Of a stretch of 64,000 bases of DNA, positions 36,893-46,817 are shown in pieces; position 1 is the stretch's first letter; each line of letters starts with the position of its first letter. This stretch comes from Opitutia bacterium (lineage in GTDB: Bacteria > Verrucomicrobiota > Verrucomicrobiia > Opitutales > Opitutaceae), in NCBI GenBank assembly GCA_947453695.1, contig CANGHW010000015.1, forward strand, positions 1 through 64,000. Direction: 5' to 3'. The translations under genes and the position numbers were made by a program. Below the pieces are notes generated by a model. It had not been told where the DNA came from. It saw nothing but the letters and a program-made list of their open reading frames with translations, and made no database searches.

Positions 36893-37288
36893 ATGGCCTC
36901 CGGCAAAAAACAAGTTCAGCTCCTCGCCCGACAGTTTTTCAAACTGAGCGTCGTGAACGGCACGCTCTCCGCCGACCGCGTCGCGGGCGTGTTGGAGTAT
37001 ATTGAGAAGCACCGCCCGGCCAACACCCTCGCTGTCCTCAAGGCCTACCAGCGTCTCGTAACAGCCGAGTTCGCGCGCGGTCGCGCCGTCGTCGAACATG
37101 CCGGCTTCGTCAACGCCGCCGCTCTCGATGCCATCGCCGCCGCCCTCTCGAAAAAATACTCCCGTCCCGTCACTTGGGTCGCCAAGCCGAATCCCGCGCT
37201 AATCGCCGGTGTTCGCGTTCGCGTCGGCGACGACACCTACGAGTCCTCTGTCGCCGGCCAACTCACGGCCCTCGCCGCCGCTGTCTAA
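36893..37288 (+). CDS. atpH: ATP synthase F1 subunit delta, short form
   Basis: 131 aa, clearly shorter than the usual ~175-180. Its operon position between atpF and atpA and the C-terminal pattern ALIAGVRVRVGDDTYESSVAGQLTAL identify it as delta, which links F1 to the b stalk. The N-terminal helical bundle is reduced (about 60-70 residues). No frameshift is apparent, since the ATG at 36893 follows a normal 45-bp gap. That gap contains GAGCGCTTAGCTCTCAGCTCTGC, related to the repeat found in oleC. Confidence 0.85.
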   Translation: MASGKKQVQLLARQFFKLSVVNGTLSADRVAGVLEYIEKHRPANTLAVLKAYQRLVTAEFARGRAVVEHAGFVNAAALDAIAAALSKKYSRPVTWVAKPNPALIAGVRVRVGDDTYESSVAGQLTALAAAV

Positions 37289-37340
37289 GAATTTTTAACA
37301 CGTCACGCGCACTGCGCCTCCAACCCCTTCCACTTTCCCG

Positions 37341-38867
37341 ATGAGCACCGTCCTCGACCAAATCGAACAGCAGATCGCCAAGCTCTCCAGCAAGGCCGTC
37401 AAGAAGAACACCGGCACCATCCGCACCGTCGCCGACGGCGTCGCCAAAATCGACGGCCTCTCCGAAGTGATGTATAACGAGATGGTGCAATTCCCTGGCG
37501 GGGCCATAGGCATCGCACTCAACCTCGAAGAAGACGAAGTCGGCTGCGTCGTCCTCGGCGACGTCTCGAAGCTCAAAGAAGGCGACGAAGTCCAGACCAC
37601 CGGCAAGCTCCTCTCCGTTCCCGTCGGCAAGGCCCTCCTCGGCCGCGCGGTCGACGCTCTCGGCAATCCGCTCGACGGCAAAGGCCCCATCGCCGCCACC
37701 GAATCCTATCCCGTCGAGAAGATCGCGCCCGGCATCATGGCGCGCAAATCCGTCAACCAGCCCCTCTTCACCGGCATCATGGCCATCGACTCCATGATCC
37801 CGATCGGTCGCGGTCAGCGCGAGCTCATCATCGGCGACCGCGGCACCGGCAAGACCACGATCTGCATCGATACGATCATCAATCAGGCCAAGATCAACAA
37901 AGTCGGCCTCGCCAGCAAAGATCCGAAGTTCCGCCCCGTTTACTCTATCTACGTCGCGGTCGGTCAGAAGAATTCCAACATCGTTCGCACCATCTCGGCC
38001 CTCGAGGCCGCCGGCGCTTTGGAATACACCATCATCGTCTGCGCTCCCGCTGCCGATAACCCCGCTAACCAATACCTCGCCCCGTTCTCTGGTGCCGCGA
38101 TGGGCGAGTGGTTCATGGAAAATGGCATGGATGCGCTGATCGTTTATGACGATCTCTCGAAGCACGCCGTCGCCTACCGCCAGATTTCCCTGATTCTGAA
38201 ACGTCCCTCCGGCCGCGAAGCGTATCCCGGCGACGTGTTTTACCTCCACTCCCGCCTCCTGGAGCGCGCCGCGCGCCTCGACGGCAAGGGATCGCTTACC
38301 GCGCTCCCCATCATCGAAACGCAGGCCGGCGACGTGTCCGCCTACATTCCGACGAACGTCATCTCGATCACCGACGGCCAGATCTTCCTCGAGACCGACC
38401 TGTTCAACCAAGGTATCCGTCCCGCCGTTTCGGTCGGTCTTTCCGTCTCTCGCGTCGGTTCGTCCGCTCAGATCAAGGCCACCAAGCAGGTCGGCGGTAA
38501 ACTCAAGGGCGAACTTGCCCAGTTCCGCGAACTTGCCGCCTTCGCGCAGTTCGGTTCCGACCTCGATGCCAAGACCAAAGCTCAGCTTGAGCGCGGCGCC
38601 CGCATCGTCGAACTCTTCAAGCAGCCCGCCCTCAGCCCGCTGCCCATCGAGCTCCAGGTCGCCGTCCTCTTCGCGATGCAGAAAAACATCTTTGACGCCA
38701 TCGACGCCAAGAAGGTCGTCGCCGCCGCTGCGTCGTTGAAAGAATTTTTCGTCACCCGCAAGGACGCTCTCCTCACAGAGATCCGCACCAAAGCCGCCCT
38801 CGACAAGGATCTCGAAGCCAAGCTTCAGGCCGCATGCGACGAGTGGAAGCCGACCTTCACTGCCTAA
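37341..38867 (+). CDS. atpA: ATP synthase F1 subunit alpha
   Basis: 508 aa. The non-catalytic nucleotide site has Walker [10 protein letters not shown] (in [19 protein letters not shown]) and the alpha-type segment [48 protein letters not shown]. The arginine finger lies in [18 protein letters not shown]. The N-terminus ([13 protein letters not shown]) contacts delta. Length and domains are normal. It is preceded by a pyrimidine-rich leader without a Shine-Dalgarno motif. Confidence 0.98.
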   Translation: MSTVLDQIEQQIAKLSSKAVKKNTGTIRTVADGVAKIDGLSEVMYNEMVQFPGGAIGIALNLEEDEVGCVVLGDVSKLKEGDEVQTTGKLLSVPVGKALLGRAVDALGNPLDGKGPIAATESYPVEKIAPGIMARKSVNQPLFTGIMAIDSMIPIGRGQRELIIGDRGTGKTTICIDTIINQAKINKVGLASKDPKFRPVYSIYVAVGQKNSNIVRTISALEAAGALEYTIIVCAPAADNPANQYLAPFSGAAMGEWFMENGMDALIVYDDLSKHAVAYRQISLILKRPSGREAYPGDVFYLHSRLLERAARLDGKGSLTALPIIETQAGDVSAYIPTNVISITDGQIFLETDLFNQGIRPAVSVGLSVSRVGSSAQIKATKQVGGKLKGELAQFRELAAFAQFGSDLDAKTKAQLERGARIVELFKQPALSPLPIELQVAVLFAMQKNIFDAIDAKKVVAAAASLKEFFVTRKDALLTEIRTKAALDKDLEAKLQAACDEWKPTFTA

Positions 38868-38916
38868 TTTGCCTCGCGCCTTCAGCGTAACCCGCGGTCT
38901 CAACTAACTCCTACTC

Positions 38917-39804
38917 GTGGCCTCAACACGCGATATCCGCCGCCGCATCAAGTCGGTCAAAAACACCCGCCAGATCACCAAGGCGATGGAGCTGGTGGCT
39001 GCGTCGAAGATGAAGAAGGCACAGCAGGCCGCTCTCTCCGGCCGGCCCTATGCCGAGCTCATGGCCCGCATGCTGGGCGCGCTCGCCGATCGTGTCGAAG
39101 AGTCGCACCACCCGTTCCTCGCCAAGCGCGACGTGAAGGTCCGCGGCATCATCCTCATCACCTCAGACAAGGGCCTCTGCGGCGCACTCAATTCCAACGT
39201 TCTCAAGCTCGTCACCGACATCAAAACGCCGGCGAAATACGCCGTCATCGGCCGCAAGGGCGCGCAGTTCATCGCCCGCACTCGCCGCGAATTGCTCGCA
39301 GATTTTCCCGCGAATGACCGCACTACGTTCGCCGACATCAAGACTGTGGCGGAATTCATGGTGAAGCAGTTCCTCGATGGCGTCGTCGACACCGTTGAAG
39401 TCATCTGGCCGCGCTTCCGCAACACCCTCGCTCAAGTCCCGACGATCATGCCCATCCTCCCGCTCTCCAGCGTGAAGGACGTGATCGCCGACCTCCATTC
39501 CGACGCCGGTGTCGTCGCCTCGGCATCGACCAATGTGAAGGCTGTGGACAGCCAGATGCTCTTCGAGCCCGACCCCGCTGTCGTTCTCGACGCGCTCCTC
39601 CCGCTCTACGTCAACCGTGAGATCTATCAGCACGCGCTCGACGCCAAGGCCTCTGAGCACAGCGCCCGCATGGTCGCCATGAAGACGGCCAAGGACAATG
39701 CCACCAAGCTCCTCGGTGACCTCACCCTCGAATACAACAAGGCCCGTCAGGCCGGCATCACGCAGGAAATCCTCGAAATCGCCGCCGCGCAGTTCGCCGC
39801 CTAA
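38917..39804 (+). CDS. atpG: ATP synthase F1 subunit gamma
   Basis: 295 aa from a GTG at 38917. The rotor shaft N-terminal helix STRDIRRRIKSVKNTRQITKAMELVAASKMKKAQ and the C-terminal SEHSARMVAMKTAKDNATKLLGDLTLEYNKARQAGITQEILEI helix form the typical antiparallel coiled coil. The central Rossmann-like region includes GLCGALNSNV. It is complete and in the usual place between alpha and beta. The terminal ITQEILEIAAAQFA shows slight divergence from the common ITxELxEIVxGA. Confidence 0.96.
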   Translation: MASTRDIRRRIKSVKNTRQITKAMELVAASKMKKAQQAALSGRPYAELMARMLGALADRVEESHHPFLAKRDVKVRGIILITSDKGLCGALNSNVLKLVTDIKTPAKYAVIGRKGAQFIARTRRELLADFPANDRTTFADIKTVAEFMVKQFLDGVVDTVEVIWPRFRNTLAQVPTIMPILPLSSVKDVIADLHSDAGVVASASTNVKAVDSQMLFEPDPAVVLDALLPLYVNREIYQHALDAKASEHSARMVAMKTAKDNATKLLGDLTLEYNKARQAGITQEILEIAAAQFAA

Positions 39805-39812
39805 TTTTTTAA

Positions 39813-41273
<1,461 letters not shown>

Positions 41274-41279
41274 TCCGTC

Positions 41280-41687
41280 ATGGCCCTCACGCTCGAAATC
41301 GTCACGCCCGAGGCCCGGGTCTATTCCGACACCATCGACACCGTCGTCATCCCGACGACGTCCGGTGAGGTTGGCATCCTCCCTGGCCACATCCCGCTGC
41401 TCACGCAGGTTGAGCACGGCGAATTGCGCGTGACGAAAAACGGCCAGACCAGCCTCCTCGCCGTGAGTGGCGGTTTCGCCCAAGTCGAGGGCGATCGCGT
41501 TCACGTCCTCGCCGAACACGCGATCACCGAGGAAAAGATCGACGAAAACGCCGTGGAAGCCGCCCTCAAGCGCGCCGAAGAACAGCTCAAGGCCGCCAAA
41601 GATATCGATCCACAGCAATACGAGCATCTCCAAAACCTCGTGCGCTACAGCGGCGTCCAACTCGCCGTTAAGCGCCGCCGCCGCTAA
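41280..41687 (+). CDS. atpC: ATP synthase F1 subunit epsilon
   Basis: 135 aa. The N-terminal beta sandwich is evident (LTLEIVTPEARVYSDTIDTVVIPTTSGEVGILPGHIPLLTQVEHGELRV). The C-terminal helical part (EAALKRAEEQLKAAKDIDPQQYEHLQNLVRYSGVQLAVKRRRR) can regulate rotation. It is the last gene of the operon, directly followed by a strong palindromic terminator. Length is normal. Confidence 0.96.
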   Translation: MALTLEIVTPEARVYSDTIDTVVIPTTSGEVGILPGHIPLLTQVEHGELRVTKNGQTSLLAVSGGFAQVEGDRVHVLAEHAITEEKIDENAVEAALKRAEEQLKAAKDIDPQQYEHLQNLVRYSGVQLAVKRRRR

Positions 41688-41714
41688 GCGCGACGACGAT
41701 CTTTACGAGAAAAT

Positions 41715-41751
41715 AAAAAGGCGCGGATTAATCCGCGCCTTTTTATTTTTT
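41715..41751. terminator. Bidirectional rho-independent terminator after the atp operon
   Basis: AAAAAGGCGCGGATT / AATCCGCGCCTTTTT is a perfect 30-bp palindrome followed by ATTTTTTT. On the minus strand the A-run gives the matching T-run. It closes the ATP synthase transcript and the convergent S9 peptidase gene, whose stop codon (41743-41745) lies inside the element. Confidence 0.92.
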
Positions 41752-43731
41752 TGCCCCACTTGCATCCGTTTTGGCTGGGTGGCCCGGATCATCGGCCATG
41801 TGTTTTGCTAAGAATTTTTCCACGCGTGTGTAGAACTCCACTTGGTTTTTGAGCACTCGAAATCCATGCCCCTCTTCCTCTTTTACGATGAGTTCTACCG
41901 GCGTGCCTTGGCTCTTAAGTTTCGCCGCCAATCGCTTTCCGTGTGAAACGTTCACACGCTCATCTTTCGCGCCATAGGCCAACAACACTGGCGCGCGAAT
42001 TTTATCCGCGTTTAGTAACGGTGAAACCGCGTCCAATTTCGCACGTTCCTTGCTTGGATTTCCCGTCAGGGCCTGATCCAGCTCCTCGAAAACCCACGCA
42101 TGATTCGGACGGGAATTGATCAACAGGGCCACATCCGTGACTCCGACATAACTGATTCCGCAACGATAGATTTCCGGCGTAAATGCCAAGCCGGCGAGCG
42201 CCGCAAAGCCCCCATAACTTGCCCCGAATATCGCAACCCGCCTCGGGTCGGCATATCCCTCCGCAATCGCCCACTTCACGGAGTCAGTTACATCGTCCTG
42301 CATCTTCAAACCCCATTGTCCGAATCCCGCGCTCAGGAATGCACCACCATAGCCAGTAGACCCGCGAAAATTTATCTGCAGCACCGCATAGCCACGGCTC
42401 GCCAGAAACTGAACCTCCGGATCGAAGCCCCAACGATCTCGCGCCCATGGTCCGCCGTGCGGGAGCATGACGAACGGAAGGTTTTTACCGCTGGAATCTA
42501 CGGGCAGCGTCAGGTAGCCACTTAACTTCACTCCATCGCGCGCGGTTACAGTAATCGGGCGCATCGCGGAAAACACTCCGCCTTGCAGCGAGGGATAGCT
42601 GGGGGTCAGCAGCACCAGTGTTCCCGCGTCTGCATCGAAGAGATAGTAGGCTCCGGGTTGACGGTCCCCGTAGGAATAGACCAAGACCTTTTTTCCACCG
42701 AGCGACTCGCTCAATACCCGATTGATCACGCCAGGCCGAAGACGGTTAATGCGTTCTTGGCGCGACGCCGCGGCGACGTCGAACCAAACATTTCTGGGCA
42801 CATCCGCCTCGTAAAAAGCTCCGACTACCTGAGGGGAGCCATTCGGCCAATAGACTCCGCCCACGTCCCACTTGTCATGTTCGACCAACGCTTCGCCAAA
42901 TTCCCTCGTGGCAAGATTGAAGCGATGAAGACCCAGCGTATCGCCCTTTCGACTGGCCTTCACCAGTAGCGTAATCCCGTCCGCCTCAAACCCCAAGGGG
43001 CTGAAACTATCCTTCAACGCATCGAAGCTCTTGATGGTTTCCCACTTTTCTGCGCCCACCGCGCGATGACGAACGATGATTTTCGTTCCATCCAAATCGA
43101 CCGCAATGCGCACCACTCCGCTATCATCGGTCAACCACTCCACCGTTTGACCGCGATTTCGTTCCACCAGGCGCAGAGAGCCGTCGCGCACATTCATCTT
43201 GGACACATCCCAGAGGTTCGACACGGTGTCCCGGCCGCGGGTCAACATGAGAATCCAGCCATCCTTGTCTGCTCGCGCATCAAATACTTCGGCCTGCCGA
43301 AAGCGTGGGTCTTTTGCCGGAGTATACAGCTCACGCAGATGTTTTCCATCACGGTCGACCGCTATCACCCCGCCAAGCCGATAACGTCCCTCGGCAATAT
43401 CGAAAATCAACCGCGTGTTTGTCGCCCAGTGAATATCGTAGGCGTCATAGTGGTCGAAATTAGTCAGCTGTCTGGCTTCACCGGTCGCGATCTCCAGCAC
43501 GGCGACGTTGAAAACTTTGTCGTTACCCACCAAAAACGCCAAAAATTTCCCGTCCGGCGACAACCGCGCTTCGTCGACCTCCGCTCGCTTGAAGAAGCTC
43601 TCTACCGGCAAACGTGCCGACGTCTCCGCCGCATTCCCCGACACTCCATGGATCACTACGGCTAGCATCCAACCGAGCGCCAACCCGGCCTGCCACAGCA
43701 ACCTAGATCCGGACATGCATAATTCCTTCAT
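41743..43731 (-). CDS. Secreted S9 (prolyl oligopeptidase family) peptidase
   Basis: 662 aa from the ATG at 43731 (MKELCMSGSRLLWQAGLALGWMLAVVI), which begins a signal peptide; the earlier ORF start is not supported. Residues ~45-390 are a beta-propeller-like region (DEARLSPDGKFLAFLVGND, NTRLIFDIAEGRY). The C-terminal alpha/beta hydrolase has the nucleophile in AIFGASYGGFAAL, Asp in LLAYGAKDERVNV and His in EEEGHGFRV. The MLPHGGPWARD oxyanion segment is present. It acts as an exported dipeptidyl-/oligopeptidase. Base composition is visibly less GC-rich than in neighbouring genes. Confidence 0.92.
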   Translation of the reverse strand: MKELCMSGSRLLWQAGLALGWMLAVVIHGVSGNAAETSARLPVESFFKRAEVDEARLSPDGKFLAFLVGNDKVFNVAVLEIATGEARQLTNFDHYDAYDIHWATNTRLIFDIAEGRYRLGGVIAVDRDGKHLRELYTPAKDPRFRQAEVFDARADKDGWILMLTRGRDTVSNLWDVSKMNVRDGSLRLVERNRGQTVEWLTDDSGVVRIAVDLDGTKIIVRHRAVGAEKWETIKSFDALKDSFSPLGFEADGITLLVKASRKGDTLGLHRFNLATREFGEALVEHDKWDVGGVYWPNGSPQVVGAFYEADVPRNVWFDVAAASRQERINRLRPGVINRVLSESLGGKKVLVYSYGDRQPGAYYLFDADAGTLVLLTPSYPSLQGGVFSAMRPITVTARDGVKLSGYLTLPVDSSGKNLPFVMLPHGGPWARDRWGFDPEVQFLASRGYAVLQINFRGSTGYGGAFLSAGFGQWGLKMQDDVTDSVKWAIAEGYADPRRVAIFGASYGGFAALAGLAFTPEIYRCGISYVGVTDVALLINSRPNHAWVFEELDQALTGNPSKERAKLDAVSPLLNADKIRAPVLLAYGAKDERVNVSHGKRLAAKLKSQGTPVELIVKEEEGHGFRVLKNQVEFYTRVEKFLAKHMADDPGHPAKTDASGAKK

Positions 43732-43900
43732 ACTGAAAACCCAGCCGATCTCTTTCGCCAATGCCACCCGATAGAAGCCAATCTGCGTCACACGCCTTTC
43801 ATTCCTCCCATCGCCGACCTCGCACCGCCCAAACCGGCCTTTTCCTTGCCCATTCACTGAAACTCAGTCTCATCTTCCGCTCCCACTCGTCTCTCCACCC

Positions 43901-44155
43901 GTGAGTCATACGTCGTCCAACACCCGTCTCCCGCTCTGCCAGCTCCCCGCTGGCGCACTGGGGCGGGTCTGTGAATTGGCCGGTGATGCCGAGTTCTGCC
44001 AGCGCGTGCGCGAGATGGGTTTCGGCGAATCTGCCTTCGTAACCAAAGTCTCCGGCACCGGCACGATCCTCTGTCAGGTCAACGGCAACCGCATCGCCCT
44101 CAGTCACGGTGCAGCCAAGAGCATCTTGGTCGAACCCGTCGGCCGCCGCGTTTGA
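43901..44155 (+). CDS. feoA: FeoA domain protein (first copy)
   Basis: 84 aa from a GTG at 43901. The SH3-like FeoA pattern is visible: LCQLPAGALGRVCELAGDAEFCQRVREMGFGESAFVTKVSGTGTILCQVNGNRIALSHGAAKSILVEP. FeoA is the small cytosolic partner of the FeoB ferrous iron transporter. It lies 19 bp before a second feoA gene, then feoB. Two extra Cys in the core distinguish it from the second copy. Confidence 0.85.
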   Translation: MSHTSSNTRLPLCQLPAGALGRVCELAGDAEFCQRVREMGFGESAFVTKVSGTGTILCQVNGNRIALSHGAAKSILVEPVGRRV

Positions 44156-44174
44156 GGCACCCGCCACCGCCCGC

Positions 44175-44414
44175 ATGTCCGCGTCGCTTAAACTCTCCGA
44201 ACTCACCGTGGGTGCTTCTGCCATCGTCCGCGAATACCCGAAAACTGGCTCAGCCTTCGTCCGCCTCCGCGAAATGGGGCTCCTCACCGGCACGCGCATC
44301 ACCTTGATCCGCACCGCGCCAATGGGTGATCCCCTCGAAATTAAAGTCCGCGGCTACAACCTCACGCTCCGCAAATCGGAGGCTGAACACGTCCTCGTCG
44401 AACTCGTCGCCTGA
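44175..44414 (+). CDS. feoA: FeoA domain protein (second copy)
   Basis: 79 aa from the ATG at 44175 (MSASLKLSELTVGASAIVREY); the longer ORF start overlaps the first copy and lacks similarity. The core LREMGLLTGTRITLIRTAPMGDPLEIKVRGYNLTLRKSEAEHVLVEL is a canonical FeoA domain. It is followed by feoB after 17 bp. It matches the standard FeoA better than the first copy, so it is the likelier conventional FeoB partner. Confidence 0.9.
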   Translation: MSASLKLSELTVGASAIVREYPKTGSAFVRLREMGLLTGTRITLIRTAPMGDPLEIKVRGYNLTLRKSEAEHVLVELVA

Positions 44415-44431
44415 TCCGCGCGCCGCTCACC

Positions 44432-46561
44432 ATGGCCCTGCCGTCGCACATCTCCGCCAATCCCGCCGGCCCGTCGTCCTCGCGCACACCCGTCTATGCG
44501 CTCGTCGGCAATCCCAACTGCGGCAAATCCACGCTCTTCAACGCCCTCACCGGCCTGAAACAAAAAGTCGGTAACTACCCCGGCGTCACCGTCGAGAAAA
44601 AGGTCGGCACCGCCTATTCGCAGCACGGTCAGCCCATCACCGTCATCGATTTGCCCGGCGCGTATTCACTCGCCGCCCGCTCGCCCGACGAAGCCGTAAC
44701 CCGCGACGTTCTCCTCGGTCGCCGCGCCGACACAGCCCAACCCGACCGCATTCTCTGCATCATCGATGCCACGAATCTCGAGCGAAACCTCTACCTCGTT
44801 CACCAGATACTCGATCTCGGTCGTCCCGTCATTCTAGTCGTCAACATGATGGACCTCGCGGCCGCCTCTGGCGTGACGGTCCGCATCAACCGACTCGAAC
44901 AAGAACTCGGCATCCCCGTCATCGCCTGCGAAGCCGTGAACGGCAAAGGCCTCATCGAGCTCAAGGTCGCGATGAGCCGCCCCGATCTCCCGCTCGCACG
45001 CCACGCGTGGGACATCCCCGCCGCCATCGCGCCCGCCGTCGCCGAGCTGCAGGCCTCCTTGGTCGCCAACGACCGCAAGGCGCCCTTCATCGCCCGCGCC
45101 GAGGCCCTCCTGCTCCTCACGGATCAGGACAGCGTGCGCGTTTCCGGCTCCACGCCGCTCCACGCGCGCACCGAAGAAATTCTCCGCGCCTGGCAGAAAC
45201 GCTGGGAAGGCGAGGGGACGGATTGGGCCGGCACGCTCGTCAACTCCCGCTACGACGCCATCGGGCGCATCGCCGCCGACACCATTCTCCAAACCGGAAC
45301 CTCCGCCGGCCCTACCATCTCGGATAAAATCGACTCCGTCGTCACGCACCCTGTCTGGGGCTGGGCCACACTCGGCGCGGTGATGACGCTCCTCTTCCTC
45401 AGCATCTTCACGCTCGCTGAGTATCCCATGAACCTCATCGACGCGCAGATGGCTGCGCTCGGCGATTGGGTGAAAAACGCGATGGCTCCCGGCGATCTCC
45501 GCGACCTCATCACGTCCGGCGCCATCGGTGGAGTAGGGGGGGGCATCATTTTTCTCCCGCAGATTCTCATTCTGTTTTTCTTCATCGGGCTCCTGGAGAG
45601 CACCGGCTACATGGCGCGGGCCGCGTTTATCATGGACCGCCTGATGAGCCGCGTCGGCCTCAACGGCAAAAGCTTCATCCCGCTCCTCAGCTCCTACGCC
45701 TGCGCGATTCCAGGCATCATGGCCACGCGCACGATCGAGGATCAAAAGGATCGTCTCGTTACCATCCTCGTCGCGCCGCTGATGAGCTGCTCCGCGCGCC
45801 TTCCCGTCTACCTTCTGATGATTGCCGCCCTCGTCCCCGGCGACCGCGTGCCCGTCGCGACGAAGGTCGGCATCATGGTGCTCATGTATGCGCTCGGCAC
45901 GCTCGGCGCCTTCGGCTTCGCCTGGCTCTTCAAGCGCACGCTCCTCAAGGGCGCACCGCCGCTCATGATCATGGAGCTGCCGCCCTACCGTCTCCCGCGC
46001 GTCAAAGACGTCGCCCTCCACATGCTCGAGCGCGCCTGGATTTTCCTCCGCCGTGCCGGCACCGTCATCCTCGGCATCAGCATCGTCCTCTGGTTCCTCT
46101 CGGCGTATCCGAAAGCTACCGAGGGCGCGACGGAGCAGCAGCAACTTGCCCAAAGTTTCGCGGGCCGCGCCGGTCATGCGCTCGAACCCGTCATCAAACC
46201 CCTCGGCTTCGATTGGCAGATCGGCATCGGCCTCATCACCTCGTTCGCCGCTCGCGAAGTCTTCGTCTCCACGATGGGCGTCGTCTTCAACGCCGAGGCT
46301 AAGGACGACGACACCACACCGCTCCGCCAAGCCATGGCCGCGGCCAAGTGGCCCGACGGCCGCCCGCTCTTCACTCCGCTCGTCTGCATCACCCTCATGG
46401 TCTTCTACGTCTTCGCGATGCAGTGCATCAGCACCATCGCGGTCGTGAAGCGTGAGACCAACGGCTGGAAATGGCCCCTCTTCCAAATCGCCTACATGAC
46501 CGGCACCGCTTGGCTCGTTTGCTTCATCGTCTTCCAAACCGGCACCGCCCTCGGTTTCTGA
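44432..46561 (+). CDS. feoB: Ferrous iron transporter FeoB
   Basis: 709 aa. The N-terminal G domain has GNPNCGKSTLFNALTGLKQKVGNYPGVTVEKK (G1/G2), DLPGAYSL (G3) and the G4 region VVNMMDLA. A helical spacer follows to ~residue 290. The membrane part starts near HPVWGWATLGAVMTLLFLSIFTLAEYP and contains the Gate motifs (IPGIMATRTIEDQKDRLVTILVAPLMSCSARLPVYLLMI). The C-terminal helices end with FVCFIVFQTGTALGF. G5 was not precisely located. It imports Fe2+ into the cytosol. A small Cys-rich gene follows after 13 bp. Confidence 0.97.
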   Translation: MALPSHISANPAGPSSSRTPVYALVGNPNCGKSTLFNALTGLKQKVGNYPGVTVEKKVGTAYSQHGQPITVIDLPGAYSLAARSPDEAVTRDVLLGRRADTAQPDRILCIIDATNLERNLYLVHQILDLGRPVILVVNMMDLAAASGVTVRINRLEQELGIPVIACEAVNGKGLIELKVAMSRPDLPLARHAWDIPAAIAPAVAELQASLVANDRKAPFIARAEALLLLTDQDSVRVSGSTPLHARTEEILRAWQKRWEGEGTDWAGTLVNSRYDAIGRIAADTILQTGTSAGPTISDKIDSVVTHPVWGWATLGAVMTLLFLSIFTLAEYPMNLIDAQMAALGDWVKNAMAPGDLRDLITSGAIGGVGGGIIFLPQILILFFFIGLLESTGYMARAAFIMDRLMSRVGLNGKSFIPLLSSYACAIPGIMATRTIEDQKDRLVTILVAPLMSCSARLPVYLLMIAALVPGDRVPVATKVGIMVLMYALGTLGAFGFAWLFKRTLLKGAPPLMIMELPPYRLPRVKDVALHMLERAWIFLRRAGTVILGISIVLWFLSAYPKATEGATEQQQLAQSFAGRAGHALEPVIKPLGFDWQIGIGLITSFAAREVFVSTMGVVFNAEAKDDDTTPLRQAMAAAKWPDGRPLFTPLVCITLMVFYVFAMQCISTIAVVKRETNGWKWPLFQIAYMTGTAWLVCFIVFQTGTALGF

Positions 46562-46574
46562 GGTCTCTCGTTCC

Positions 46575-46727
46575 ATGAGCGCCGAACTGCAAACTCTCCT
46601 CGCCCTCGCCGTCGTCGCCCTCGCCGCTGTGTGGCTCGTGCGCCGCGCGTTCGCGAAGAAAAAGCACCCCGGCTGCGGCTCCGGCTGCGCCTGCCCCGCG
46701 CCAAAGTTCACCCCGCCTTCGCGTTAA
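46575..46727 (+). CDS. FeoB-associated Cys-rich membrane protein
   Basis: 50 aa, not in the ORF track. Translation gives one membrane helix (LQTLLALAVVALAAVWLVRRAF), a basic KKKH stop-transfer, then a cysteine cluster HPGCGSGCACPAP with Cys34, Cys38 and Cys40, and ends at TAA 46727. This single-pass plus Cys-motif layout and the position 13 bp after feoB match the FeoB-associated Cys-rich family that often ends feo operons. The Cys cluster may bind or relay iron, which is inference. Confidence 0.85.
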   Translation: MSAELQTLLALAVVALAAVWLVRRAFAKKKHPGCGSGCACPAPKFTPPSR

Positions 46728-46732
46728 CGCAC

Positions 46733-46757
46733 GTAGGGCCGCCGCTCGTCGGCGGGC
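46733..46757. repeat. REP-like element
   Basis: GTAGGGCCGCCGCTCGTCGGCGGGC forms a CCGCCG-CTCGT-CGGCGG hairpin. It shares the GTAGGG...CTCGTC layout with 62080-62101. It lies between the feo operon and the convergent sialidase gene. Confidence 0.6.
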
Positions 46758-46817
46758 TGTCACGGCTATCGTGTCCTCTGCGCCGCGCACCGGCGCCGCC
46801 CCTCCATCGCCCTCGCC

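Noticed and set aside
44834-46711. 625-aa minus-strand ORF over feoB
   Set aside because: Antisense shadow with acidic low-complexity composition; feoB is certain.
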